Shown here one piece after another: positions 1 through 5,416 of a stretch of DNA of 5,416 nucleotides. This DNA is from an uncultured Prevotellaceae bacterium. GTDB lineage: Bacteria > Bacteroidota > Bacteroidia > Bacteroidales > Bacteroidaceae. The stretch is taken from the NCBI GenBank assembly GCA_937915745.1, contig CALGGJ010000052.1, positions 1 to 5,416 of the forward strand, read 5' to 3'. The translations under genes and the position numbers were made by a program. Below the pieces are notes generated by a model that ran no database searches, was not told the origin of the DNA, and saw only the letters and a list, made by a program, of their open reading frames with translations. Numbering within the stretch: position 1 is the first letter of the stretch; each line of letters opens with the position of its first letter.

Positions 1-139
1 CTGCTCGAAAATAAACTTAAAATCATCTAAACGCTAATGACCGATTTGGGTTAAATGATATCGGCAATACAATAAACAATAAATTTAATTAAGAATGAGA
101 AATAGATGCACACGGATGCACAAATAATAACTGATATGC
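1..139. other. AT-rich non-coding stretch beyond the rpsA terminator
   Basis: I find no supportable gene here. A plus-strand frame entering from the left edge reads LLENKLKII and stops at TAA 28-30, so the 3' end of a convergent gene is possible, but ten codons cannot be identified. The stretch contains one copy of the 24-bp repeat (29-52) and a short direct repeat, GATGCACA at 105-112 and 115-122. The rest is A/T-rich with no promoter match that I trust. Confidence 0.5.
29..52 (+). repeat. 24-bp dispersed repeat, copy 1
   Basis: This stretch begins AAACGCTAATGA and ends CGATTTGGGTT. It matches 2530-2553 in the same orientation at 23 of 24 positions; the only difference is C41 against T2542. 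Flanking bases do not match, so the repeat has sharp borders. This copy lacks the upstream AACCCAAA arm that makes copy 2 a hairpin. It lies about 90 bp beyond the rpsA terminator. It could be a dispersed intergenic repeat or a scrap of a mobile element; the window alone does not tell which. Confidence 0.75.
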
Positions 140-176
140 AAAAAAGCCTTCACGAAACTCATGTTCCATGAAGGCT
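140..176 (-). terminator. Intrinsic terminator of rpsA
   Basis: Read on the minus strand, the 8-bp stem AGCCTTCA/TGAAGGCT (169-176 with 145-152) continues after a small internal loop through 3 bp (164-166 with 154-156) and closes on a 7-nt loop. Six T follow on the minus strand (140-145). This is a classic Rho-independent terminator about 75 nt past the rpsA stop. On the plus strand the hairpin has no long T run, so it is directional towards rpsA transcripts. Confidence 0.88.
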
Positions 177-251
177 CATTTACTGATAAGGTTGATTATA
201 CCTTATGTTATATACGCGCGCGGGCGATGTTTGGTTGCCCGTTTGTAGGCT
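177..251 (-). other. rpsA 3' untranslated region with small hairpins
   Basis: Between the rpsA stop and the terminator lie three modest inverted repeats: ATAAGGT/ACCTTAT (186-192 with 200-206), CGGGC/GCCCG (221-225 with 237-241) and AGGC/GCCT (247-250 with 256-259, spanning the stop codon). None has a T run behind it, so they are not terminators in themselves. They may protect the 3' end of the mRNA, or may be chance pairings in a short stretch. Confidence 0.4.
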
Positions 252-2339
252 TTATGCCTCGGCTGGTGCTTCTGTCTCGGCTGCAGGTTCTGCAGCTGGC
301 TTTTCAGCTGGCTCTTCAGCCACTGGCTCGGCAGGTGCTTCACCAGCTACTGGTTCTTCTGCTGGTACCTCTGCTGGCTCTTCAGCCACTGGCTCGGCAG
401 GTGCTTCACCAGCTACTGGCTCTTCAGCTACTGGCTCGGCAGCTACTGGCTCGGCAGGTGCTTCAACAGCTACTGGCTCTTCAACTGGTGCTTCTGCCAG
501 TTCTTCAGCCACTGGTTCTGGTTCTGGTTCTGGTTCTTCTGCTTTTGCAGGAGCTTTCTTGCCAGTCATTTCAGCCTTGAGTGCAGCAAGTGCATCGATG
601 TCACCGAGGGTTGTGCTGGCTACCTTGTTCTGGATAGCCGGTGCCTCGTCCTTCTTAGCCTTTGGTGCTTTCTTGGCTGCTTCCTTCTTTGCAGCTCTTG
701 CTTCGGCACGTTGTATGTCTTCGTATATGCGGCTGTGAGAGAGGATGATGCGCTTGGCATCTTTGTTGAATTCGATGACCTTGAACTCTAATGTCTCGCC
801 CAGCTGTGCCTGGCTGCCGTCTTCCTTAACGAGGTGTTTTGGTGTAGCAAAGCCTTCGACTCCATGCTCGAGGCTGATGACTGCACCCTTGTCGAGTATC
901 TCGATAATCTTGCCTTCGTGTACTGAGTCTTGTGTGAAGATTGTCTCGAAGTTGTCCCAAGGATTGTCTTCGATTTGCTTGTGCCCAAGGCTCAGACGGC
1001 GGTTTTCTTTGTCGATGTCAAGTACTTGCACTTCGATTTCTGCACCAATCTGTGTGAACTCTGACGGGTGTTTGATTTTCTTTGTCCAAGAGAGGTCGGA
1101 TATGTGGATGAGTCCGTCAACACCTTCTTCTATTTCAACGAATACACCGAAGTTGGTGAAGTTGCGCACTCGTGCCATGTGGTTAGACCCAACTGGATAT
1201 TTTTCTTCAATCTTTTCCCATGGGTCGGCTTTGAGTTGTTTGATTCCGAGTGACATCTTACGTTCTTCGCGGTCGAGTGTGAGTATAACGGCTTCTACTT
1301 CGTCGCCCACTTTCATGAAGTCTTGTGCGCTGTGGAGGTGTGCGCTCCAGCTCATTTCTGATACGTGGATAAGTCCTTCAACGCCAGGTGCAATTTCGAT
1401 GAATGCACCATAGTCAGCCATCACTACCACTTTTCCTTTCACCGTGTCGCCTACCTTGAGGTTAGGGTCGAGTGCATCCCAAGGATGTGGGGTGAGTTGC
1501 TTGAGTCCGAGTGCAATGCGTTTTTTCTCTTCGTCGAAGTCGAGGATGACAACGTTTATCTTTTGGTCGAGTTCCACCACTTCCTTAGGATCGCTCACGC
1601 GGCCCCATGAGAGGTCTGTGATGTGGATGAGACCGTCAACGCCGCCGAGGTCGATGAATACTCCGTAGGATGTGATGTTCTTAACCACACCTTCGAGGAT
1701 CTGGCCTTTCTCGAGTTTGCTGATGATTTCTTTTTTCTGTGCTTCGATTTCTGCTTCGATGAGTGCTTTGTGTGATACGACTACGTTCTTGAAGTCTTGG
1801 TTTATCTTGACAATCTTGAACTCCATGGTTTTTCCCACGAATGTGTCGTAGTCGTGGATTGGCCGTACGTCGATTTGGCTTCCTGGGAGGAATGCTTCTG
1901 TTCCGAGTACATCGACAATCATACCACCCTTGGTGCGGCACTTGATGAATCCCTTGACGATTTCTTCTGCATCGTATGCTGCAGTGATTCGGTCCCAAGA
2001 GCGTGCTTGGCGTGCGCGTTTGTGTGAGAGGATGAGTTGTCCTTTTTTGTCTTCCTGATTTTCGATATAGACTTCTACTTTGTCGCCTATAGCGAGTTCT
2101 GGGTTGTAGCGGAATTCGCTGCGTGGGATGATTCCGTCTGATTTGTAGCCAATGTTGACAACCACTTCGCGGTCGTTCATTGCTGTTACAGTACCGTCAA
2201 CGACTTCGTTGTCGTTGATGTTGTTAAGGGTGCCTTCATAGGCTTGAGTGTCGGCAGCGATGTTAGCTGCGTTTTTTCCGTGTTCGAACGATTCCCAATC
2301 GAAATCTTCCAACGGTTTGATGTTTTTTGTTTCTACCAT
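252..2339 (-). CDS. rpsA: 30S ribosomal protein S1
   Basis: S1 binds mRNA on the small ribosomal subunit and helps initiate translation, especially on messages without a strong Shine-Dalgarno site. The 695-residue product shows six S1 (OB-fold) domains at about 44-108, 125-191, 212-280, 297-367, 384-454 and 471-537. Domains 3 to 5 carry the typical G-F/V-F-x-E/D core followed by G-V-x-G-L-I-H-I/V-S/T (for example 226-240, 311-327, 398-414), and each ends in L-G-x-K. Domains 1, 2 and 6 are more diverged, as usual. After a basic linker (about 545-563) a short motif TTLGDIDALAALKAEM (576-591) precedes a 100-residue Ala/Glu/Pro/Val tail. The tail makes the protein about 100 residues longer than I expect for Bacteroidetes S1. 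The ATG at 2339 is preceded by an A-rich leader without Shine-Dalgarno, normal for the phylum. The gene has its own promoter candidate and terminator, so it is probably monocistronic. Confidence 0.96.
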   Translation of the reverse strand: MVETKNIKPLEDFDWESFEHGKNAANIAADTQAYEGTLNNINDNEVVDGTVTAMNDREVVVNIGYKSDGIIPRSEFRYNPELAIGDKVEVYIENQEDKKGQLILSHKRARQARSWDRITAAYDAEEIVKGFIKCRTKGGMIVDVLGTEAFLPGSQIDVRPIHDYDTFVGKTMEFKIVKINQDFKNVVVSHKALIEAEIEAQKKEIISKLEKGQILEGVVKNITSYGVFIDLGGVDGLIHITDLSWGRVSDPKEVVELDQKINVVILDFDEEKKRIALGLKQLTPHPWDALDPNLKVGDTVKGKVVVMADYGAFIEIAPGVEGLIHVSEMSWSAHLHSAQDFMKVGDEVEAVILTLDREERKMSLGIKQLKADPWEKIEEKYPVGSNHMARVRNFTNFGVFVEIEEGVDGLIHISDLSWTKKIKHPSEFTQIGAEIEVQVLDIDKENRRLSLGHKQIEDNPWDNFETIFTQDSVHEGKIIEILDKGAVISLEHGVEGFATPKHLVKEDGSQAQLGETLEFKVIEFNKDAKRIILSHSRIYEDIQRAEARAAKKEAAKKAPKAKKDEAPAIQNKVASTTLGDIDALAALKAEMTGKKAPAKAEEPEPEPEPVAEELAEAPVEEPVAVEAPAEPVAAEPVAEEPVAGEAPAEPVAEEPAEVPAEEPVAGEAPAEPVAEEPAEKPAAEPAAETEAPAEA
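303..425 (-). repeat. 66-bp tandem repeat within the rpsA tail
   Basis: Plus-strand 303-359 and 369-425 match at 54 of 57 positions with a 66-bp period, including an uninterrupted run of about 47 identical bases. On the protein this gives two identical 19-residue blocks (639-657 and 661-679, beginning EEPVAGEAPAEPV) separated by VPA. A partial earlier unit lies at 620-633 (EEPVAVEAPAEPVA), and a run of four Glu-Pro pairs at 602-609 (plus-strand about 513-536). Near-identity at silent positions points to recent duplication rather than selection on the amino acids alone. Confidence 0.9.
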
Positions 2340-2391
2340 AAATAGTTTAATTGTTTGTTTTGTTCTGACAAATTAGACATTATGTTGATTG

Positions 2392-2419
2392 CAGTGCGTC
2401 GGTGTAAATGTACACACTG
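2392..2419 (-). promoter_or_regulatory. Stem-loop in the rpsA 5' leader
   Basis: On the minus strand an outer CAGTG/CACTG helix (2415-2419 with 2392-2396) encloses an inner TGTA/TACA helix (2411-2414 with 2403-2406) with a CATT loop and a six-base bulge CCGACG on the 3' side. It lies within the leader predicted from the promoter at 2434-2441 and ends about 50 nt before the start codon. Proteobacterial S1 represses its own mRNA through leader structure; a similar role here is inference only. The stem is short and could be fortuitous. Confidence 0.4.
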
Positions 2420-2433
2420 GCGCAAATCGGCTG

Positions 2434-2441
2434 CAAATTTA
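2434..2441 (-). promoter_or_regulatory. Likely rpsA promoter (-7 box)
   Basis: The minus strand reads TAAATTTG, an exact match to the Bacteroidetes primary sigma factor -7 consensus TAnnTTTG, directly after a run of seven T. I do not see a good TTTG -33 element at the usual 19-21 nt distance, so the match rests on the -7 box and on position. Transcription would begin near 2428 and give a leader of roughly 90 nt before the rpsA ATG. Confidence 0.55.
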
Positions 2442-2510
2442 CGAAAAAAATATGAATCTGCATCGTTCTTTGTTTCTTTATTTCAGCTTTTCCGCTTTAT
2501 TTTGTTTGTA

Positions 2511-2553
2511 TGGGTTGTTTTTTAACCCAAAACGCTAATGATCGATTTGGGTT
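2511..2553 (-). other. Overlapping inverted repeats at the pgeF 3' end
   Basis: An 8-bp perfect inverted repeat, AACCCAAA (2524-2531) and TTTGGGTT (2546-2553), encloses a 14-nt loop and reaches the last base of the pgeF stop codon. A third arm TGGGTT (2511-2516) can pair instead with AACCCA at 2524-2529 around a loop of GTTTTTT. The middle arm can therefore join only one partner at a time. The minus-strand hairpin is followed by A rather than T residues, so it is not a standard intrinsic terminator for pgeF. It may stabilise the 3' end or simply be repeat-derived. Confidence 0.6.
2530..2553 (+). repeat. 24-bp dispersed repeat, copy 2
   Basis: This is the second copy of the element at 29-52, differing only at T2542. 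Its right border falls on the first base (plus coordinates) of the pgeF stop codon, so the repeat abuts that gene. Together the copies bracket the rpsA transcription unit as direct repeats about 2.5 kb apart. Here the repeat forms most of a hairpin with the AACCCAAA arm beside it. Confidence 0.75.
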
Positions 2554-3326
2554 CAACGCAGTATTATTCCGGTGAGGAGGCGTCCGGAGCTTGTGCCGAG
2601 TCGTCGTGCCGAGAAATATTGTTTGTAGTTCTGGAATGTGCATATGCCTGCTATGTGGATGTTGTCGGATGGTATGCCTTGTTCTTGCAGTTGTATGCTG
2701 TTGCATTGCCATAGGTCGATGTGCCATTTGTCTTGTCGTCGGGCAATGAGTTTCATGTCGAATCTGGCTTTGTTGAATGCTTCATATACTTCGTCGCCCA
2801 CTTCGAAGTTGTCGATACTGATTGATGGCCCTATCACTGCTTGGCAGTCGGTGGGTTGTGTGCCGAATGTGTTGTGCATTGCTTTCAGTGTATGCTGTGC
2901 TATTCGCTTCACAGTTCCCCTCCATCCTGCATGTATGGCCGCTGCAGCGTGGTGTGTGCGGTCGTATATTAGTATTGGTACGCAGTCGGCTGTGGATATA
3001 CAGATGGCAGTGTTGAGTTGTGTGGTGATGAGTGCGTCTGCGCCATTAGTTAGTACGTTCTGTTTCTCGGCTGGCATTCTGAGAAAGTTGGCATCTACGT
3101 TGACGTGATGGCTGCCGTGGTTTTGGTGTGGGATGATGAGGTGTGATGCCTTGATGTGTAGTTCGTTGCAAAGCTGTTGGCGGTTGATTGCTACGTGTTC
3201 GGGTTTGTCGCCACAGTAGGGGTTGACGTTGAATGCCGAGTAGTTGCCTATACTCACACCGCCTTCGCGTGTTGTTGTGAAGGCGGTGGTGTGGTTTGAT
3301 ATGTTGTAATGTAGAAGTGGTAGCAT
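2553..3326 (-). CDS. pgeF: Peptidoglycan editing factor PgeF (YfiH/laccase-domain family)
   Basis: The 257-residue product is a full-length member of the YfiH/YlmD family, often annotated as polyphenol oxidase. E. coli PgeF keeps L-Ser out of the first position of the peptidoglycan stem peptide, and relatives act on purine nucleosides (adenosine deaminase and phosphorylase activity). Visible signatures are FTTTREGGVS (16-25), the zinc-site histidine in PHQNHG (H70), the cysteine in STADCVPIL (C115), the histidine in HAGWRG (H132), GPSIS plus FEVGDEV (166-180), ICT (228-230) and the terminal FSARR-x-G-x-x-x-GR (238-249). All three expected zinc ligands are present, so it should be active. No signal peptide is seen, so it is cytoplasmic. 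The ATG lies 2 nt after the obgE stop, which argues for co-transcription and coupled translation. Which substrate matters in this organism cannot be read from sequence. Confidence 0.93.
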   Translation of the reverse strand: MLPLLHYNISNHTTAFTTTREGGVSIGNYSAFNVNPYCGDKPEHVAINRQQLCNELHIKASHLIIPHQNHGSHHVNVDANFLRMPAEKQNVLTNGADALITTQLNTAICISTADCVPILIYDRTHHAAAAIHAGWRGTVKRIAQHTLKAMHNTFGTQPTDCQAVIGPSISIDNFEVGDEVYEAFNKARFDMKLIARRQDKWHIDLWQCNSIQLQEQGIPSDNIHIAGICTFQNYKQYFSARRLGTSSGRLLTGIILR

Positions 3327-3328
3327 CG

Positions 3329-4501
3329 TCAGTCTTCGTATTCAAAGTCTTCAAGGTCTTCGATGTCATCTATGTCGAATGGTTTGTCGGTTTCTGTATT
3401 GGCTTGTCCGAATTCTTCTCCGTCGTCGGCAAAGTCCTCGTGTACTCGTGTGCGGTCTTTCGATTGGTGTACGATGCTTTCTCTTGTGGCTATTGCTGCA
3501 ATTTTGTTGCTCTCGCTGTTCATTTCGGTCCACAGCAGGTCTTTGAGTTGTTCGATTCCTTGACCCGTGACAGCCGAAATGAAAACTGTTGGTATGTCTT
3601 CGGGTAGGGTGGGCTGCAGCATGTCGATGAGGTCGTCGTCGAGTAGGTCGCATTTAGTGACTGCCAGTACTCGTCCTTTGTCGAGTAGTTCGGGATTGAA
3701 TGTTGTGAGTTCGTTGAGCAGTATTTCGTATTCGTGCCGTATGTCGTCGGTATCGCCTGGTATCATGAAGAGCAGGAGTGAGTTTCGCTCGATGTGTCTC
3801 AGGAATCGAAGACCGAGTCCTTTGCCTTGGCTTGCACCCTCAATGATGCCTGGTATGTCTGCCATTACGAATGATTTGCCGTCTCGATATGATACTATTC
3901 CGAGCGATGGCTCAAGTGTGGTGAATGGGTAGTTGGCAATCTTGGGCTTGGCCGATGATAGTGATGCCACGAGGGTGGATTTGCCTGCGTTTGGGAATCC
4001 CACGAGTCCGACGTCGGCCAGCAGTTTGAGTTCGAGTATTACTTCCATCTCCTGCATCGGTTCGCCTGGTTGTGCATATCGTGGTGCCTGATTGGTTGGT
4101 GTGCAGAAGTTGAAGTTGCCCAGTCCTCCGCGTCCGCCTTTCAGCAGCACTACTTCCTGTCCGTGTTCTGTCACGTCGCATAGGTATTGTCCTGTCTCGG
4201 CGTTATATGCCACGGTTCCGCATGGCACTTCGATAATTTTGTCGGCTCCTTTCTCGCCTGTGCTTTTGTTTTTCGAGCCGTTGCCTCCGTGTCCGGCGTA
4301 TGCATGACGGTCGTATCTCAGGTGTAGCAGTGTCCAGTAGTTTTGGTTGCCGCGCAGTATGACACTGCCTCCGTTGCCTCCGTTGCCTCCGTCGGGACCA
4401 CCCTTGGGTAGGTATTTGGCTCGGTGCATGTGTGTGGAGCCTCGCCCTCCTTTCCCTGAACGGCAGTATATCTTTACGTAATCGATGAAGTTGGTTTCCA
4501 C
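3329..4501 (-). CDS. obgE: Obg-family GTPase ObgE/CgtA
   Basis: Obg is an essential GTPase that helps mature the 50S subunit and links ribosome assembly to (p)ppGpp and cell-cycle signals. I place the start at GTG 4501 (protein VETNFIDYVKIYCRSGKGG..., 390 residues), because the Obg N-terminal domain begins there and the length fits the family. The ATG at 4558 in the same frame adds 19 residues without family character and overlaps the upstream gene. The glycine-rich Obg fold covers about 1-160 (GGPDGGNGGNGG at 34-45). The G domain follows: G1 GFPNAGKST (168-176), switch FTT (193-195), G3 DIPG (215-218), G4 TKCD in place of NKxD (282-285) and G5 SA (309-310). There is no recognisable OCT domain; the protein ends in an acidic tail (about 376-390), as I recall for Bacteroidetes Obg. 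It sits 28 nt after DUF4293 and 2 nt before pgeF. Confidence 0.95.
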   Translation of the reverse strand: METNFIDYVKIYCRSGKGGRGSTHMHRAKYLPKGGPDGGNGGNGGSVILRGNQNYWTLLHLRYDRHAYAGHGGNGSKNKSTGEKGADKIIEVPCGTVAYNAETGQYLCDVTEHGQEVVLLKGGRGGLGNFNFCTPTNQAPRYAQPGEPMQEMEVILELKLLADVGLVGFPNAGKSTLVASLSSAKPKIANYPFTTLEPSLGIVSYRDGKSFVMADIPGIIEGASQGKGLGLRFLRHIERNSLLLFMIPGDTDDIRHEYEILLNELTTFNPELLDKGRVLAVTKCDLLDDDLIDMLQPTLPEDIPTVFISAVTGQGIEQLKDLLWTEMNSESNKIAAIATRESIVHQSKDRTRVHEDFADDGEEFGQANTETDKPFDIDDIEDLEDFEYED

Positions 4502-4529
4502 GTGTTGCTGTCGTTTTGTGTTGGTGGGA

Positions 4530-5009
4530 TTATCTGAGCCGGTCGAGCGAACGCACAATTGCTTCGTCGCGGCGTATTCCGTGTATTGCCAGGCAGCTGA
4601 GTATGATGCTGATAAGGGGCAATATTGCTGCTATGCACAGGTGGTATTCGATGGCGGGGTGTATGCCGGCCATCTGTAGTTGGTATTTCCATGTGAGGAA
4701 TGCATAGTAGCCTATGTAACCTGCCAGCAGTATGATGGTGAAGATAGTGAGTCGCAGTTGTCGCATACGGTGTCTGAAGAGCATTATACTCATCATTGTT
4801 ATTAGTGTGACGATGATGAGCAGTATTCCGAGTGCTATCGGCCCCATGTTGTATGTGGCTTCGGCTTGGTCGGTTTGTACAAACATGAAGTTGTTGTATG
4901 TCGCAACCATGTGTGTGCCTTCGTAGAATTGGCCTATAGGCAGACAAAGCCCCAGTATGCTGAATACAGCTACTAAGGCTAAGTAGATGGTTTGTATGCG
5001 TTGTATCAT
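4530..5009 (-). CDS. DUF4293 family integral membrane protein
   Basis: This 159-residue protein has unknown function. The start MIQRIQTIYL and the end RRDEAIVRSLDRLR match what I know of the Bacteroidetes DUF4293 family. Four hydrophobic segments are visible at about 7-26, 56-78, 86-105 and 124-143, so both ends should lie on the same side, probably the cytoplasm given the basic C-terminus. The loop between helices 1 and 2 (about 27-55) is polar and the loop between helices 2 and 3 is basic (RHRMRQLR, 79-86). No catalytic or cofactor motif is evident. Its ATG overlaps the rpoZ stop in TGATG, so translation is probably coupled, and obgE follows 28 nt after its stop. It should be made together with omega and Obg, but membership in an operon does not show a shared function. 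Confidence 0.85.
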   Translation of the reverse strand: MIQRIQTIYLALVAVFSILGLCLPIGQFYEGTHMVATYNNFMFVQTDQAEATYNMGPIALGILLIIVTLITMMSIMLFRHRMRQLRLTIFTIILLAGYIGYYAFLTWKYQLQMAGIHPAIEYHLCIAAILPLISIILSCLAIHGIRRDEAIVRSLDRLR

Positions 5010-5344
5010 CAGAATTTTTCTTGTGTATCTTTCGATGGGTTGCGGAAGTATATTTTGTCTTCCAGAAATTCTTGTGTGGCTATGAGTGTTGGTTTTGGCA
5101 GACGCTCGTAGTGTTTTGATACTGTGATTTGTTCGTCGTTGTGGAATTCCTCTTGTATTTCGTCGTTGGATGTGCCAAATTCTTCCAGCTTGCGTTTGAG
5201 CTCTTCTTTCATTTCGCTTGCTATCTGGTTGGAGCGTTTGCCTATGATTGCTACGCTTTCATAGATATTGCCTGTTTCTGCACTGAGGTCAACGAGGTTG
5301 CGTGTGACCGTATTGGTTGGTGCGTTTGTCTTTTTGAAGTCCAT
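5009..5344 (-). CDS. rpoZ: DNA-directed RNA polymerase subunit omega (Bacteroidetes type)
   Basis: Omega (the bacterial Rpb6 counterpart) supports folding and assembly of the beta' subunit into RNA polymerase. The 111-residue product shows the conserved helix GNIYESVAIIGKRSNQIA (25-42), equivalent to the core of E. coli omega, and the block PKPTLIATQEFLEDKIYF (83-100), typical of the longer Bacteroidetes/Rpb6-like version. The middle (44-72) is a charged, Lys/Glu-rich helix-like stretch. The ATG at 5344 follows an A-rich leader (ATATAAAACAGATAAG) with no Shine-Dalgarno, usual for the phylum. The stop shares one base with the DUF4293 start. As the first complete gene of the cluster it may be served by a promoter outside the window. 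Confidence 0.9.
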   Translation of the reverse strand: MDFKKTNAPTNTVTRNLVDLSAETGNIYESVAIIGKRSNQIASEMKEELKRKLEEFGTSNDEIQEEFHNDEQITVSKHYERLPKPTLIATQEFLEDKIYFRNPSKDTQEKF

Positions 5345-5416
5345 CTTATCTGTTTTATATTTTGATTATTGAGCCCACTTGAAAATGTGGCATTTGTTTG
5401 ATTAGACATTGACCTC
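5345..5416 (-). other. Region upstream of rpoZ, possibly the end of a preceding gene
   Basis: The last 72 bases hold no match to TAnnTTTG on the minus strand. One minus frame reads Glu-Val-Asn-Val then TAA (5404-5402), which would fit the end of a preceding gene in the same operon; bamD often lies upstream of this omega gene in Bacteroidales. Five codons cannot prove it, and the other two minus frames remain open for longer. The 20 or so bases before the rpoZ ATG are A-rich, like many Bacteroidetes translation starts. Confidence 0.3.

Noticed and set aside
105..122. Direct repeat GATGCACA twice, 10 bp apart
   Set aside because: Only two 8-base units with no further copies; too little for a tandem array, iteron set or CRISPR.
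205..738. 177-codon plus-strand frame rich in Ala, Gly and Ser, plus a second repetitive plus-strand frame at 161-580
   Set aside because: Both lie antisense to the Ala/Glu/Pro/Val tail of rpsA. Their low-complexity repeats are the mirror of that tail, and they have no family character, no promoter and no domain.
745..1668. Several plus-strand frames of 61-222 codons opposite the S1 domains
   Set aside because: Their repeated motifs (such as MWMxPSTPxSI) recur exactly where the conserved GVDGLIHI segments lie on the other strand, so they are shadows of the S1 repeats.
2497..2727. 76-codon minus-strand frame running past the pgeF end through the 24-bp repeat
   Set aside because: It overlaps the pgeF coding end in another frame, is rich in His, Thr and Arg as expected for a shifted frame, and has no recognisable domain.
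5375..5390. CCAC/GTGG inverted repeat upstream of rpoZ as a terminator or operator
   Set aside because: A 4-bp stem with no T run is too weak to call.
2372..5410. Shared 10-mer ATTAGACATT upstream of both rpsA (2372-2381) and rpoZ (5401-5410)
   Set aside because: Several 10-base matches are expected by chance in a window this size, and the flanks do not match, so it does not support a common operator.
1..5416. A novel defence, mobile or biosynthetic system
   Set aside because: All long supported frames are core housekeeping families or a lineage-wide unknown (DUF4293). I see no integrase, transposase domain, toxin-antitoxin pair, tRNA or rRNA gene, or CRISPR repeat.

Overview
The window looks like an ordinary housekeeping segment of a Bacteroidales chromosome (Prevotella/Muribaculum-like; I cannot place it to genus). 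Three things point there. The omega-type RNA polymerase subunit, the DUF4293 membrane protein and the short Obg GTPase with an acidic tail are all of the Bacteroidetes kind. Start codons lack Shine-Dalgarno sequences and sit behind A-rich leaders. The best promoter candidate matches the Bacteroidetes -7 box TAnnTTTG.

Every protein gene I can support is on the minus strand, so the order of transcription runs from right to left. At 5344-2553 is a tight cluster: rpoZ (RNA polymerase omega), a four-helix DUF4293 protein, obgE (ribosome-assembly GTPase) and pgeF (peptidoglycan editing factor, YfiH/laccase-domain family). The first junction is a TGATG stop/start overlap, obgE follows DUF4293 by 28 nt if it starts at GTG 4501, and pgeF follows obgE by 2 nt. 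This is most likely one operon whose upstream part lies beyond the right edge.

A 213-bp gap (2340-2552) follows. It holds a near-perfect hairpin right at the pgeF stop, a likely rpsA promoter and an rpsA leader of roughly 90 nt with a stem-loop. rpsA (ribosomal protein S1, six S1 domains) fills 2339-252. It carries an unusually long Ala/Glu/Pro/Val tail made partly of a 66-bp tandem repeat, and ends at a strong intrinsic terminator (176-140). Positions 1-139 hold no gene I can support.

The cluster is thematically coherent (transcription, ribosome biogenesis, translation, envelope). I see no defence system, mobile element, CRISPR array or RNA gene, and nothing that amounts to a new system. 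The points most worth a second look are a 24-bp repeat that brackets the rpsA transcription unit with one mismatch between copies, the repetitive S1 tail, and the uncharacterised DUF4293 gene locked between rpoZ and obgE.
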